The notes beneath the pieces are model-generated. The model had not been told where the DNA came from. It saw only the letters and a list, made by a program, of their open reading frames with translations, and made no database searches. Below are positions 17,026 through 27,500 of a stretch of 64,000 bases of DNA, piece by piece. Source of the DNA: Flavobacterium crocinum (GTDB lineage: Bacteria > Bacteroidota > Bacteroidia > Flavobacteriales > Flavobacteriaceae). Both the position numbers and the translations under genes were made by a program. Location: assembly GCF_003122385.1 (NCBI RefSeq), contig NZ_CP029255.1, positions 4,464,001 through 4,528,000 of the forward strand. The letters are read 5' to 3'. Every line of letters begins with the position of its first letter. Positions within the stretch are counted from its first letter, which is position 1.

Positions 17026-19713
17026 TTATAATTTAATTTTAGTCGCTTTATTGGTCAACGGTATTTCATACGCTCCTCTCACTTTTGGATAAGAAAGTTT
17101 TATGTCTTTATCAATTCTTAAATAAGCATTTGGAGTGAATTCGTTTTTACTGCTTAAAGTAATTTCCACTTCCTCTGTTTTTGTGTTATAAGTAATGGTG
17201 TCGAAAGTTCCTGCATCTAATGTTAACCACAATTGTTTTGGTGCAAAGAATACTTTAGATTTTGCTGCAGTAGTTAATTTTACGCTTACCAAATCGCCTT
17301 TTACAGTAACATTACCACCAAAAGCCAGCCAGCCTAAATCAGCATCTTTTGTAATGTAGGTGGCTGTATTTACCGCATAACCATAAAAACCAGAACCATA
17401 ATCTCCAGACAAATAATCAATTCTTAGCTCTGTTGGATAAGAGTGAAAAGCGGCAGAACCAAATCCGTCTTCGGTAATGTTTGAAATTCCGCCTAAAAGT
17501 CCGCCGTAACCTACTTTCAATAAATACAAATCATCCGATTTTTTTCTGTATTGTCTCAAAACCGGAATTGCATTCAAGGAAGATCCATAATGATGAATCT
17601 GGCGTTCTACTCTCGATAATTTTCCTCCATATAAGAAATCCCAATATCTACGTGCATTACCATTATACGCCCAATGCGGCATTGTTGGCATATAAGCTAA
17701 AATTGCGTTTAAAGTTACATCCGCTTTTTCATCATAACCAAAATAATCCGACCACATATATACTTCTTCCTGGCCCGTAGAATCCCAAGGCATTTCGCTT
17801 CCAAAAGGATAATCCAATGCTTTCCAATGATTGGCTCTTTCTTTCATTTTTGCTTCCAAATCAGCGGCCATTTCGGTCATATTTTCATTTTTCAAGTCTT
17901 CCAAAATCAACAGGAATACAGAACCTTCCATTTGACCAAACTGAGCATAATAAGGTGCCAGTTGTGTCATTGCAATTGAAGTATGGTAAGCTTGTTTTAA
18001 ATACCAATCCCAAGTTCTGGTTTCCACCAAATCTTTATTGTATCTCGCTAATCGATACAATGTCCAATAAGCTGCGGCAACGTGAGGATAGTTATACGAT
18101 CTTCCCGGATCGTTTGCTTCTTTATGTTTCCAGGCCGCCCAGGTTTTATAATCTACATCTGAGCTATAAGTACCTTTTGGTAGAGAGTCTGGTTCATAAT
18201 AAAAAACACTTTTTTTAACCCCATATTTATTTTTTCCTTCGCTATACTGAATATTGCCCCAAAGTGTTTTATCAACAAATTGCTCTAATTTTTTGATTTC
18301 TTCTTTATCAGGCTGAATATGCTGTTTCATAATTGCCGCAAGCCATCCTCCTGCTCCACCTTCGTCACTTAAACCAGCCACCCAAGCTCTGCTGTCTTGA
18401 GTCAATTGCTTTTTGGTTTCGTAATCGTAACTAATTACTGAAGGATTTCTTTTGAAAATAGGATCCGGCTGATCGAACCATTGCTCTGTGGTTAAGAAAT
18501 GACCGAAATCTTTAATCACTTCGTTTTCAGGTTTGATAATTTTATAATTGATGGTTTGTTTTATACCATTTTTATAATTGATTGTCAATACGGCGCGTCC
18601 CCATTTTACACCATGAACACTATATTTTTTTAATCCTTTTGGGGTTTTTCCCTCTTCTTTTATCTGCAATGCTCCTTTTGGCTCAATTTCAAATGAGCTT
18701 ACCTCACTTTTATAATTCAAAAATAATTGTGATTTAATATCCTGAGGTAATACATATCCCGGAATACTGGTTGCAACAGGAAGTTCTTCTTTTACAAGTG
18801 TATTTTGGATATCTTCAATTCCTTCAGAAAGCACTAATTTTAGAGAGAAATTTTTAGACTCTTTTGGTTTCAATACTAATGAAGTCGGTGTATTCCATTG
18901 CTGTGCATTTTTCCATTCGTTTTCTGCATAAGCTTTACTGTAGACCATCCATTCGTGAAAACCTTCAAAAACAATACTTCTCGGAGTCGGATCATCCAAT
19001 AAAGGACGATAAGCTTCAAAAGGCATATTTTCTTTTGGCAATACTACTAATGCAGGCCCTTCTCCGCTTAATCTTTTTACTTCCAGATAACCAGCATCCC
19101 TTCCTATATATGGATCAAAAAATACATTTTGAGCATGCGTTTCATTCAGTGATTTTCCTTCTAAAATATTATTGAAAACCATTGGAATACCTAATGCGCC
19201 AATCTCAATAGGATTATCCGATTTATTCGTAATTTCAAATCGCATTACCAATTGATTACCATCAAGTTCGTAAAAGCGTTTAACAGTAACTGGAATATTA
19301 CTTGGTAAAGTATTCGCTAAATCCGCTGCCGCTAAGATTTTTGATGAAGTTGCCAAAGGAGTAACCGCTGCTCGTTTTGCTGCTGTAGAATAACTCTGCC
19401 AATCGCTATTTCCTTCTTTAATTCTTAAATTGATATCTCCCAGATGATACAATCCGTCTTTGTCTCTAATTTCAAGTCGGTCACTAGGCGTAAAATCAAA
19501 GTTTAAGTTTTTAATGGGTCTTAAACCTGCGACTGTCTGCGATGCTTTTACCAGTTTTAATTGAAAAGCAGGCGTATTTATTTTTTGATAAACCTCTGCA
19601 ATACCCAAAGAAGGTGTTTTTTGTTCAATTCTACTCCAATAATCCTGAGCCTGAATACTTAGTGTACAGCCCAAAAATAATAATAAACCAAGTCTGTATT
19701 TTTTGTTTCCCAT
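17026..19713 (-). CDS. Secreted DUF5695-like protein, function unknown
   Basis: This 895-residue protein has a signal peptide (1-22, ending SIQAQ). The N-terminal half is beta-rich (about 25-400). The second half (about 410-800) has many aromatic helix-like segments, including DSRAWVAGLSDEGGAGGWLAA and WDWYLKQAYHTS, resembling an (alpha/alpha) six-hairpin catalytic fold. A short beta domain ends it. The closest family I recall is DUF5695, seen in Bacteroidota polysaccharide loci; the assignment is from memory and tentative. Its position between GH42 and a GH146-like enzyme with 5- and 61-nt gaps makes a glycoside hydrolase of the same substrate the best guess. No catalytic residue can be named. 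Confidence 0.75.
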   Translation of the reverse strand: MGNKKYRLGLLLFLGCTLSIQAQDYWSRIEQKTPSLGIAEVYQKINTPAFQLKLVKASQTVAGLRPIKNLNFDFTPSDRLEIRDKDGLYHLGDINLRIKEGNSDWQSYSTAAKRAAVTPLATSSKILAAADLANTLPSNIPVTVKRFYELDGNQLVMRFEITNKSDNPIEIGALGIPMVFNNILEGKSLNETHAQNVFFDPYIGRDAGYLEVKRLSGEGPALVVLPKENMPFEAYRPLLDDPTPRSIVFEGFHEWMVYSKAYAENEWKNAQQWNTPTSLVLKPKESKNFSLKLVLSEGIEDIQNTLVKEELPVATSIPGYVLPQDIKSQLFLNYKSEVSSFEIEPKGALQIKEEGKTPKGLKKYSVHGVKWGRAVLTINYKNGIKQTINYKIIKPENEVIKDFGHFLTTEQWFDQPDPIFKRNPSVISYDYETKKQLTQDSRAWVAGLSDEGGAGGWLAAIMKQHIQPDKEEIKKLEQFVDKTLWGNIQYSEGKNKYGVKKSVFYYEPDSLPKGTYSSDVDYKTWAAWKHKEANDPGRSYNYPHVAAAYWTLYRLARYNKDLVETRTWDWYLKQAYHTSIAMTQLAPYYAQFGQMEGSVFLLILEDLKNENMTEMAADLEAKMKERANHWKALDYPFGSEMPWDSTGQEEVYMWSDYFGYDEKADVTLNAILAYMPTMPHWAYNGNARRYWDFLYGGKLSRVERQIHHYGSSLNAIPVLRQYRKKSDDLYLLKVGYGGLLGGISNITEDGFGSAAFHSYPTELRIDYLSGDYGSGFYGYAVNTATYITKDADLGWLAFGGNVTVKGDLVSVKLTTAAKSKVFFAPKQLWLTLDAGTFDTITYNTKTEEVEITLSSKNEFTPNAYLRIDKDIKLSYPKVRGAYEIPLTNKATKIKL

Positions 19714-19774
19714 CTTTGTTTATGCTTGTTTAGTTTGTTTTTTGTTTGGTTTTGGTCTTGTTTTTTATTTCAAT

Positions 19775-22700
19775 CTATTTCAAAGTAACATCCAGATAAA
19801 CCGAATGGCGTCCGTATGTATTATAAAATGGTTTAAATTGAATTCCGTCAACAACAAATTCTAATTTCTCCGGATCCCCTTTTATTGATTTACTTAAATC
19901 TTTAGCATCTAAAGTTATTTTTCGCCATTCTTTAAGCGGTTCTGTTTCCTGAGCCGCCAATAAAACCGGCCCATAAAATAAGCTGGCAATATTCTGCTGA
20001 TCCATTACAGGATCTAAATGAAATTGAAACGGCATACGTAATTCAATTTTGTCTCCGTCTTTCCATTTACGATTTAAGGTAAGATAACTGCCTGGAACCA
20101 CTTTTACTTTGACCTCTTTTCCATTTACTTTTACAAAAAATCCTTTCGTTGCCCAATGTGGTACGCGTACATTTAAATCAAATTTTCCTTCTCCTTTGAT
20201 CGTTAATTGTGTATGATCTTCATTTGGAAAAGAAGTCGTCTGTTCTATCGTTACATTTTTTTCTTTCCATTTTACTGTTGATGGAACATATAAATTAACA
20301 TATAAAGCATGATTGTCAATGCTTTTAAAATAAATTGAATTCTGCAATTTGGTGCTGCTTTCCAGAGCTGTTCCATTACAGCAGGTAAAACCATCCATTT
20401 TTGGATTACCAAATTGTTTTATTGAACCTGGTCGCAAAGGAACATGGTAGGTATTGGCTGGTGTATTCTCTGCTACCGAAGCCAAAATATGATTGTATAA
20501 ACCTCTTTCATAATAATCCATATATTCCGCACGCTGATCGTAAAGGAATAAACCGCTGGTCAATTTCAGCATATTGTAAGTCGCACAAGTTTCGTTTTGC
20601 CCGCCTGCAGAAAATCCGTTCTCGTAAATTGTTGAGGGCTGACTGATAAAACATTCTGCATTGGCAGGATTACTTGCTCCGGCAACGCCTCCAATACTGT
20701 ACATATAATCGTTTGTAGTTTTATACCAGAAATTGTCAGCAATACGGTAATAATCAGGCGCTTTGGAATCGTGATACATTTCAAGAGCACCTACAATCTG
20801 CGGAATATGCTGATTGGCATGCAAACCTCGAAAAGTATCTACATTTTTTGCTAATCCGTTGGAATGTTTAGCATCACCATAAAATACTTTTATGTTATCA
20901 AATAGTTGAGCAACTTCAAGATATTGTTTCTCATTGGTTATTCGGTAAAGACGTGCCATCACTTCATTCATTCCACCAAATTCTCCGGCAATATATCTGT
21001 TCCACATGCTGATAAGCGTTTCATTAGGCAGTTTTTTCATTCTAGCATAAACCCAATCTCCCATTCCTTTGGATATTTCGAGCGCTTTCTCATTACCGCT
21101 TACTTCGTAAACATCTAATAAACCAGCCAAAATTTTATGTAAAGTGTAATAGGGTGCCCAAATCTGAGTTTTCTGCCCTCCGTAATTGGCTCCTTTTTCC
21201 AGCATTATAAATTGATCCGGTGGATAAGCACTGATAAAACCTTTTCCCCAATTCCAGTAATCGGTACGAATTCCTTCTGTACTTAAATCAGAATCATAAG
21301 CTGTTTTACCTGGGCCAAAAGGAACTGCCGTAGGATCTGATACTGAAACTCCTCCAGCTGTTTGGGGTTTTCCGGACATTTGAGCCAAATCATAAAGCGT
21401 ATCGACCAGATAATTCATTTTTTTTGCGAAATCTTCGTGTAACGCACTGTCATATCCTGTACTTGCATACGCCTGAGCAATTGCCGTTAAATAATGACCT
21501 GTTGCATGACCACGTAATTTAGTATCCTGTGTATCCCAAACCCCTAAAGCTTCTGCATTTTCTGGTTGTTTTTGTCCGAAAGCGTTGCGAAACATATATA
21601 AGAAAGAATCAGGATTTGTCGCTGCAAGTGTTTTAATGAACTTCTCTCTATTCTCAATAAATTTTGTGTCATGTCCATGAGAATCTGAGTTTAAAGCTAC
21701 TTCATCTAATTCGAAAGTTTTCAGTTTAAGTTCCGGTGGTGCAGCTTCTTTCGTCGCTTGTACTGTGACAACTGCTTTAGGTTTTAGATCTGTACCTGCC
21801 ACTATTCCTGTCACAGTATATTGTCCTGCTTTTAGCACAGAACTGTTATCTGTTGCTGCCGGCCAAATTACTTTAACTTCTGGGCCTTCAATTCCGTTAG
21901 CATATATTCCTTTTAAAGTTCCGGGTAATCTGGGAAGGTCTCCAACTACAGTCTGTACTTTGATATCTGAAACGCCCGTTAGATATTGATTATACAATTG
22001 AGGAGTTGTCGCAGGATATTTTGGCAGATCGCCTGTTGGCTGTTCCGGTTCCTCTTCTTCTGCTTCATTTTTGAAAGAATTATGATAAATTTTTCCGATC
22101 TGTTTTTCTGTCAAAGGAACTCGGTAGATTCTAAAATCATGCAATTTGGCTTTTAAATAAGAATCTTCGGGCGAAATTGATTTACCAATATTCAACACAT
22201 TATTTTTTGAAGTATTAGAATCAAATAATTGGTCTAGTTTTAATTTCGTAATTTTAGTCGTACCTGTTAAAACACCATTTACATAAGTATTTAAAGACTT
22301 TGATGGAATATCAATTACAACTACCAAATGAACCCATTTATTAATTTCTAAAACAGGTCCGTCTATTTTATACTTCTCTCCTGCTGTCGTAATTTCTGTT
22401 TGTAGATTGTTTTTTTCTTTATTCCCTGTCGGAGCAACAAAAAAATGGGTTTTATTATTTTTTCCAAAATCAAAAAAATGCTGATTTCGCTGATCAGAAA
22501 GCAAATAAATCCATCCCGAAATACTTAATGATTCTTCGTTTGCAAATACATTTCCCGGAATCGTAACATAAGCATTAGCGGACAGAGAAAGTACTTTTCC
22601 GAACTGAGAATCATTTTCAAATTTCATTTTTGACTCTACTATTGTACCATGTAAATTATTTCGGGACCAATCTTTTACATTACCATCAAAGACATAACGC

Positions 22701-22828
22701 GCAATCAATTCTGTTTCGCCAATACCATCCAAAATCTGATCTCCACCTTGTGCCCGTAAAGATGTTGTACTTATGGATCCAAAACTCAACAGGGTAAATA
22801 GTAATAGTCCAGGTATTTTCATATTCAA
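19775..22828 (-). CDS. GH146/GH127-like beta-L-arabinofuranosidase with LamG and Ig-like domains
   Basis: This 1017-residue secreted protein (signal peptide 1-26) begins with a LamG/concanavalin-like domain (about 38-255). An acidic linker (EAEEEEPEQP) and a bacterial Ig-like segment (about 285-365) follow. The rest is the DUF1680-type (alpha/alpha)6 barrel and C-terminal beta domains. The unusual zinc-thiolate active site is intact: E746 and C748 in NETCA, and C816-C817 in FTCCNGT, one of which is the cysteine nucleophile in characterised GH127 enzymes. The enzyme removes beta-L-arabinofuranose, as found on arabinan, RG-II or hydroxyproline-linked arabinosides. The last option is of interest given the proline-peptide genes nearby. 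It is the first gene of the five-gene minus-strand operon. Confidence 0.92.
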   Translation of the reverse strand: MNMKIPGLLLFTLLSFGSISTTSLRAQGGDQILDGIGETELIARYVFDGNVKDWSRNNLHGTIVESKMKFENDSQFGKVLSLSANAYVTIPGNVFANEESLSISGWIYLLSDQRNQHFFDFGKNNKTHFFVAPTGNKEKNNLQTEITTAGEKYKIDGPVLEINKWVHLVVVIDIPSKSLNTYVNGVLTGTTKITKLKLDQLFDSNTSKNNVLNIGKSISPEDSYLKAKLHDFRIYRVPLTEKQIGKIYHNSFKNEAEEEEPEQPTGDLPKYPATTPQLYNQYLTGVSDIKVQTVVGDLPRLPGTLKGIYANGIEGPEVKVIWPAATDNSSVLKAGQYTVTGIVAGTDLKPKAVVTVQATKEAAPPELKLKTFELDEVALNSDSHGHDTKFIENREKFIKTLAATNPDSFLYMFRNAFGQKQPENAEALGVWDTQDTKLRGHATGHYLTAIAQAYASTGYDSALHEDFAKKMNYLVDTLYDLAQMSGKPQTAGGVSVSDPTAVPFGPGKTAYDSDLSTEGIRTDYWNWGKGFISAYPPDQFIMLEKGANYGGQKTQIWAPYYTLHKILAGLLDVYEVSGNEKALEISKGMGDWVYARMKKLPNETLISMWNRYIAGEFGGMNEVMARLYRITNEKQYLEVAQLFDNIKVFYGDAKHSNGLAKNVDTFRGLHANQHIPQIVGALEMYHDSKAPDYYRIADNFWYKTTNDYMYSIGGVAGASNPANAECFISQPSTIYENGFSAGGQNETCATYNMLKLTSGLFLYDQRAEYMDYYERGLYNHILASVAENTPANTYHVPLRPGSIKQFGNPKMDGFTCCNGTALESSTKLQNSIYFKSIDNHALYVNLYVPSTVKWKEKNVTIEQTTSFPNEDHTQLTIKGEGKFDLNVRVPHWATKGFFVKVNGKEVKVKVVPGSYLTLNRKWKDGDKIELRMPFQFHLDPVMDQQNIASLFYGPVLLAAQETEPLKEWRKITLDAKDLSKSIKGDPEKLEFVVDGIQFKPFYNTYGRHSVYLDVTLK

Positions 22829-23307
22829 AAAAATTTAATTTTTAGTTTTAGCTTTAAGAAGAATTAAAATGCCTGAAAAACATTTTAATTGTGTAAAATA
22901 TACATTTATCAAAAATAGCCAATAATTCTTAGCTATCTGAATATTTTGACAATTGTAAAATTAGAAGCAATAAGCCTATTTATACAACTATATTTTATCC
23001 GAAGCCAATACTATATTATCTTAAACCAAACATTTTAATAGTTTTACAGAATAATTCCAATATCAAATCTCGCCTATATTAATTAAAGGATATCATTTTG
23101 GATAATTTATAATACTCCGAATAATATAGTATCAGTTTATAATAATATTTGTACTTACGGGCTATTCTATTTTAATATAATTTTGTAAGTGAACCCAAAA
23201 ACACAAGTATTAAAACATTAAAAATCAAAAGTATATAAATAGAGTTCCTAGATATTTTACCTGAAAAACACGGACACTTTTCATTATTATTTTAATTATT
23301 TAAAAAC
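22829..23307. promoter_or_regulatory. Divergent regulatory region between the GH146 operon and the TlpA-like gene
   Basis: This 479-nt AT-rich region has no gene. It contains a perfect 12-bp inverted repeat, ATACTATATTAT at 23008-23019 and its complement at 23121-23132. On the minus strand, TATTTTTG at 22910-22917 is a TAnnTTTG box about 80 nt upstream of the GH146-like gene. On the plus strand, TAATTTTG at 23178-23185 is a matching box for the TlpA-like gene. A 21-nt box at 22945-22965 recurs with one mismatch at 28650-28670. The minus-strand GATAC at 23133-23129 lies 19 nt before a weak -7-like TAAATTAT, resembling the PUL promoter layout seen at 43759. Confidence 0.5.
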
Positions 23308-24402
23308 ATGAATAGTAATAAAACCTTCATAGTCCTATTTTTTCTAATAGCTATTTTTTCCTGTTCTGAAAAGCAGCATGATTCTGGTTTAGTAACTGCT
23401 GATTTAAGTACCTTGACAAAAGATTTTGATAAAGTAGTTATTAGAATGTGGGGCTATCCATTTCTTGGAGATTCGATTACAACTTCTGATACCATTAAAG
23501 CAAAGGATGGAAAATTCAGTTATCCCTTCAAAGTAAAAGAAGCTAAAATTGCTTGTTTTATTTTATTTAAAGGCAATAAAAAAAAGGCAGAACTCGGCTT
23601 TAAAAATAGAGACGAAAATGGTAAAACTAATTTTGGTGATGTTTATTTAGGGAACGAAAACATAGTTATTTCCGGTGTTAAAGAAACTCCCGTGCAGTCT
23701 AATAAAAGCATTCCTTTCAAATATTATCTTGTTAAAATTGAAGGTTCTAATGAAGCAGACCTAAGAATGAGAATAATGAATGGTGAAAATTTTACTTCTG
23801 CTGAAAGTATAAAATCCAATCCGGGCACTTATGCCGTTTTGCATCAACTCTTTATTGTTAAAGATCAATATTCTTTAAATCATTTGAGAAAATTGTCCTC
23901 ATTATTTTCAGATGATCTCAAAAAATCTATTTCTTATTCGAAATTACAAGACTACATTACAAAAAGAGAAGAACTGGAAAAATATGGTTATACAAAAGAT
24001 TTCAATTTTGTAGATACAAACGGAAAGAACTACTCTTTTGAAGATATTAAAAATGGTAAATCGATGACGCTTCTTATTTTCTGGGCAAGTTGGTGCGGAC
24101 CATGTCGACAAGAAATTCCGGAACTTAAAAAGCTTTATCATAAGTACAAAGACGAAATCAGTATGGTAAGTTTAAGTATTGATCATGACTATAAAAGCTG
24201 GAAAATGGAAGTTGAAAAAGAAAATATGCCCTGGCCGAATCTCTCGCAACTACCCGTAAAACCTAATGGCATAAAAGAAAAATACAACATTAATGCAGTT
24301 CCAACTTTAATCTTACTGGATGAAAATGACAAAGTGTTGTTAAATTCAATTAATAATTTATCGGAAATAGAAAAAACAATCAATTCTAAATTGAAAAAAT
24401 AG
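23308..24402 (+). CDS. TlpA-like thioredoxin-fold lipoprotein with DUF4369-type N-terminal domain
   Basis: This 364-residue protein has a lipoprotein signal (lipobox IFSC, lipidated C19). An N-terminal DUF4369-like beta domain (about 25-130), a helical linker and a TlpA/ResA-like thioredoxin domain (about 225-364) follow. The redox motif is FWASWCGPC, with C263 and C266, and NAVPT supplies the usual cis-proline. It should act as a membrane-anchored thiol-disulfide reductase in the envelope. Such proteins are common and numerous in Bacteroidota and no specific partner is known. It stands alone; its link with the neighbouring polysaccharide genes is unclear. Confidence 0.92.
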   Translation: MNSNKTFIVLFFLIAIFSCSEKQHDSGLVTADLSTLTKDFDKVVIRMWGYPFLGDSITTSDTIKAKDGKFSYPFKVKEAKIACFILFKGNKKKAELGFKNRDENGKTNFGDVYLGNENIVISGVKETPVQSNKSIPFKYYLVKIEGSNEADLRMRIMNGENFTSAESIKSNPGTYAVLHQLFIVKDQYSLNHLRKLSSLFSDDLKKSISYSKLQDYITKREELEKYGYTKDFNFVDTNGKNYSFEDIKNGKSMTLLIFWASWCGPCRQEIPELKKLYHKYKDEISMVSLSIDHDYKSWKMEVEKENMPWPNLSQLPVKPNGIKEKYNINAVPTLILLDENDKVLLNSINNLSEIEKTINSKLKK

Positions 24403-24495
24403 TAGGCGCACCAAATAAAGTGCGTTAATTTCCTATCAAACTTTTAATAAGATGTATAAAAAGTCATTATGACATAAAACAATACTCTAAAAAAA

Positions 24496-24528
24496 ACTGC
24501 CCGGCTCATTGAAAATGAACCGGGCAGT
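24496..24528 (-). terminator. Rho-independent terminator of the GHL10-type gene
   Basis: A long GC-rich hairpin (arms ACTGCCCGG... and ...CCGGGCAGT with a short loop) lies 11 nt beyond the stop codon of the minus-strand gene. On that strand it is followed by a T run, which fixes its direction. It may also stop readthrough from the TlpA-like gene. Confidence 0.88.
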
Positions 24529-24538
24529 ACTATAAAAA

Positions 24539-27500
24539 CTATTTACGTAAGATGATTTTTTTAGAAGTTGTCTTGCCATCAGTTTTAACCTGAAGTAAAT
24601 AAATTCCCTGTGTAAAACTTCTAAGGTCAAGTTGTTTCTCTGTACCTTCAAAAATACTTTCAAGCAGCTGCTGTCCCAGGATATTAAACAAACGGATTTC
24701 AGACTGCATATTACTCTCCAGTTTTAAATTTAATATTCCTTCTGTCGGGTTAGGATATACAATTAATTGATCAGAGCTCTTAATTTGGTCAATATCTTTC
24801 ACATCGAGCATTCCTGAACAAGCAGATGTATGCTGAATATCATCAATCCATAACGTCATTGTATTGGCGGTATTATTTTGTTTGACCACAATGGCATCTA
24901 AGGTTACAGAGGCTCCTCCTATCTTTCCATTTCCTGTTGTAATGGTAGTTCCTACAGCAGTAGGTAAAAACCATTCATAATAATTCCAGTTTCCATTATT
25001 AATAATGGTTAACGGAGGCAGTTCCTCCAAACCATCGGTATCATCAATCCAGGCTGTAATAGTCGCTCCTGTGTTCGCAGTACTTGTTTTTAGCCAAAAC
25101 CCGAAATACCCCTGATTTCCTGTAAAGACCTGATTGTTAGCTGGAGTTCCTCCTCCGGAAAGTAGTCGAACGACCCAGTTTGCATTTGAAGTTGTATTAT
25201 CATTTAATACTGCTCTTAAACTCCCTGTTCCGTTTTTAAAATTATCCGTTACTCTTGCTAATGTTGATGTTGTTGCAATTCCGGTAGTGGAACCCGAAGC
25301 TGTTGGAGCACTCGTAAATCTTCCTGCAGAAGTTTCGAAAGTTTCCAGAATCGTCCTCACACTTGTTCCCACACAAATTGATGTTGTATACGTACTGCTT
25401 CCGCAAGCGTTTGTTGCTGTCAGTGTAATGATTTTAGAACCTGCAGTACTAAAATTTACTGTTGGGCTTGCATCTGTGCTGGAAGCCGGAATACCATCAG
25501 AAAAAGTCCAGGCATAAGTAGCCTCACCTGTAGTGGTATTTGTAAAAGTCATGCTTTCGCCAACAGCCAGCTGTGCAGAAGGCGTGGTAAAAGATGCTGT
25601 AATAGGCTGTGCAGCATTTACACTAACTGCATTTGGCAATGTTTTAGTGCTTGGCCCCACTGCGTTAGTTGCTGTTAACACCACATTATAAGTTCCGGCA
25701 GTCTGATAGGTTACAACCGGACTTTCAGCAGTACTTGTATCGGGAGTTCCTCCCGGAAATGACCAGCTGTATGATGTGGCATTTAAAGAAGCATTTGTAT
25801 AAGTTACCGTCTGACCCGCACATATTGCAGCAGATACAGGAGTAAAAGAAATTACAGGAGACGCATCTAGCGGCAGACAGTCTACAAAGTGAAAACGCAC
25901 AGCATCTGCCACCACAATACCTGAAGTACCGTCAGTTCTAATTACTACCTTATTGTCTGTCCCGGCACTAAAATTGTAAGTTCCCAGTGAAACCCATGTT
26001 CCGTTATTAATCTGCTGATTTACTGAAACAGTCGACGTTCCTCCTTCGTGAATAATATCTACAGGTACATTATTGGCGCGATTGCTTCCAGCAATATGAT
26101 TGATAAAAACTTCATATCTTGCTCTTCTGGTAATAGATGGAACAAATGACGCCGTTTTAGTTCCTTTTCCTTCGTTGTTATCTTGTAAATAATTTGTTCC
26201 CACAAAACCTGCTACTTCAGAGGTTGATGCCCAATTACCCTGAAGTAATGCATCCGAATTATCAATAGTAATAGTAGTTGAAGCCGGTACAGTACAATTT
26301 ACACTCTTTGGAGTAAAACTTACAGGAACTGAATAACTGGAAGTTCCCGTTGCAGCACTGTAACTTCTTATCGTGTAATAATAAGTTGTGCCTCCGGTAG
26401 CAGCCTCATAAACACCCCCATTGGCCTGATCCCAGATATAATTCTTAACAGTATGAACTATATCATTTACAACGACCGTTGCATTTGGCGTTAAATCGGT
26501 CGTAAATCCATTTGTTTGGGTCCATCCCTGCGGAGATTTCGCAACCTGAATAGTATAATCACCTTCTGCAAGATTACAGCTCCAGGAGAAATGTACCGGA
26601 GACTCCACATACAATTCTCCTTCTGTGGGACTTACAGCTACCGGAATTATAGGAATCCCACTAATCTTAATAGCTGTCGTATTTGCACTTTCATTATTAT
26701 TTTTATCTAATGCTGTAACCAAAAAATAATGATTTGATTCCGTTAAATGAGCTCCCGTTAGAGTAAGTTCAGTCGTATTGACAATATCCAGAACTTTTGT
26801 TCCATCTTGTTTCATATTAGGAATATCTTCTTGTGAAGGGAATGCGTATATAACGTATTTTATGGCAAGATCACCATCACCTGCAGCAGTTGGGGCGTTC
26901 CATTTTAAAAGATTTCCTTCAAGCCTGATATTGGTCGGTTCAAGCGGACAGATATTATCTTTCCACGGCATCGAAGGTGGAAAAGATTTATACTTATACT
27001 GATTATTCTGGAGGGCTGTCGTAATCCCTTTTTCGTTGCTTATTATATAACGTGCCGAATAAGAAGTCTGTCCGAAGGTATTGGTCATAGTTGCAATACG
27101 GTTCTGATCAATCTGATTCTGAATTTCTGAAGCCGGCCAGTTCTGAGAAGATGAACTCGGTAGACGGTCATATCCCTGACTAACATACAAGTGTCTACCA
27201 TAAGTTGCTGCCTGGTCATTCCACCATTGAGAAAGTTTAACATAATCCTGAGAGCCACCGATCTTCCAGTACAATTGTGGAGAAATAAAATCTACTTTGC
27301 CATTTTGTAGCCAGTTGATTGGATCACAATATAATGCACTATAAGAGGAGTTTCCCGTAATTCCGGCCGGAACACCACTTTTCCAGATACCAAAAGGAGC
27401 AACACCGAAAACAACATTTTTATTAGAAGCAGTATTGATAATCTGCAGAGCATCATAAACACCAGCAATCATCCTATTTACATTATCCCTGCGCCAGTCA

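Noticed and set aside
25134..25517. Antisense open frame inside the GHL10-type gene
   Set aside because: It lies opposite the PKD-repeat coding sequence, whose biased codons leave the other strand open by chance; no start context or domain was seen.
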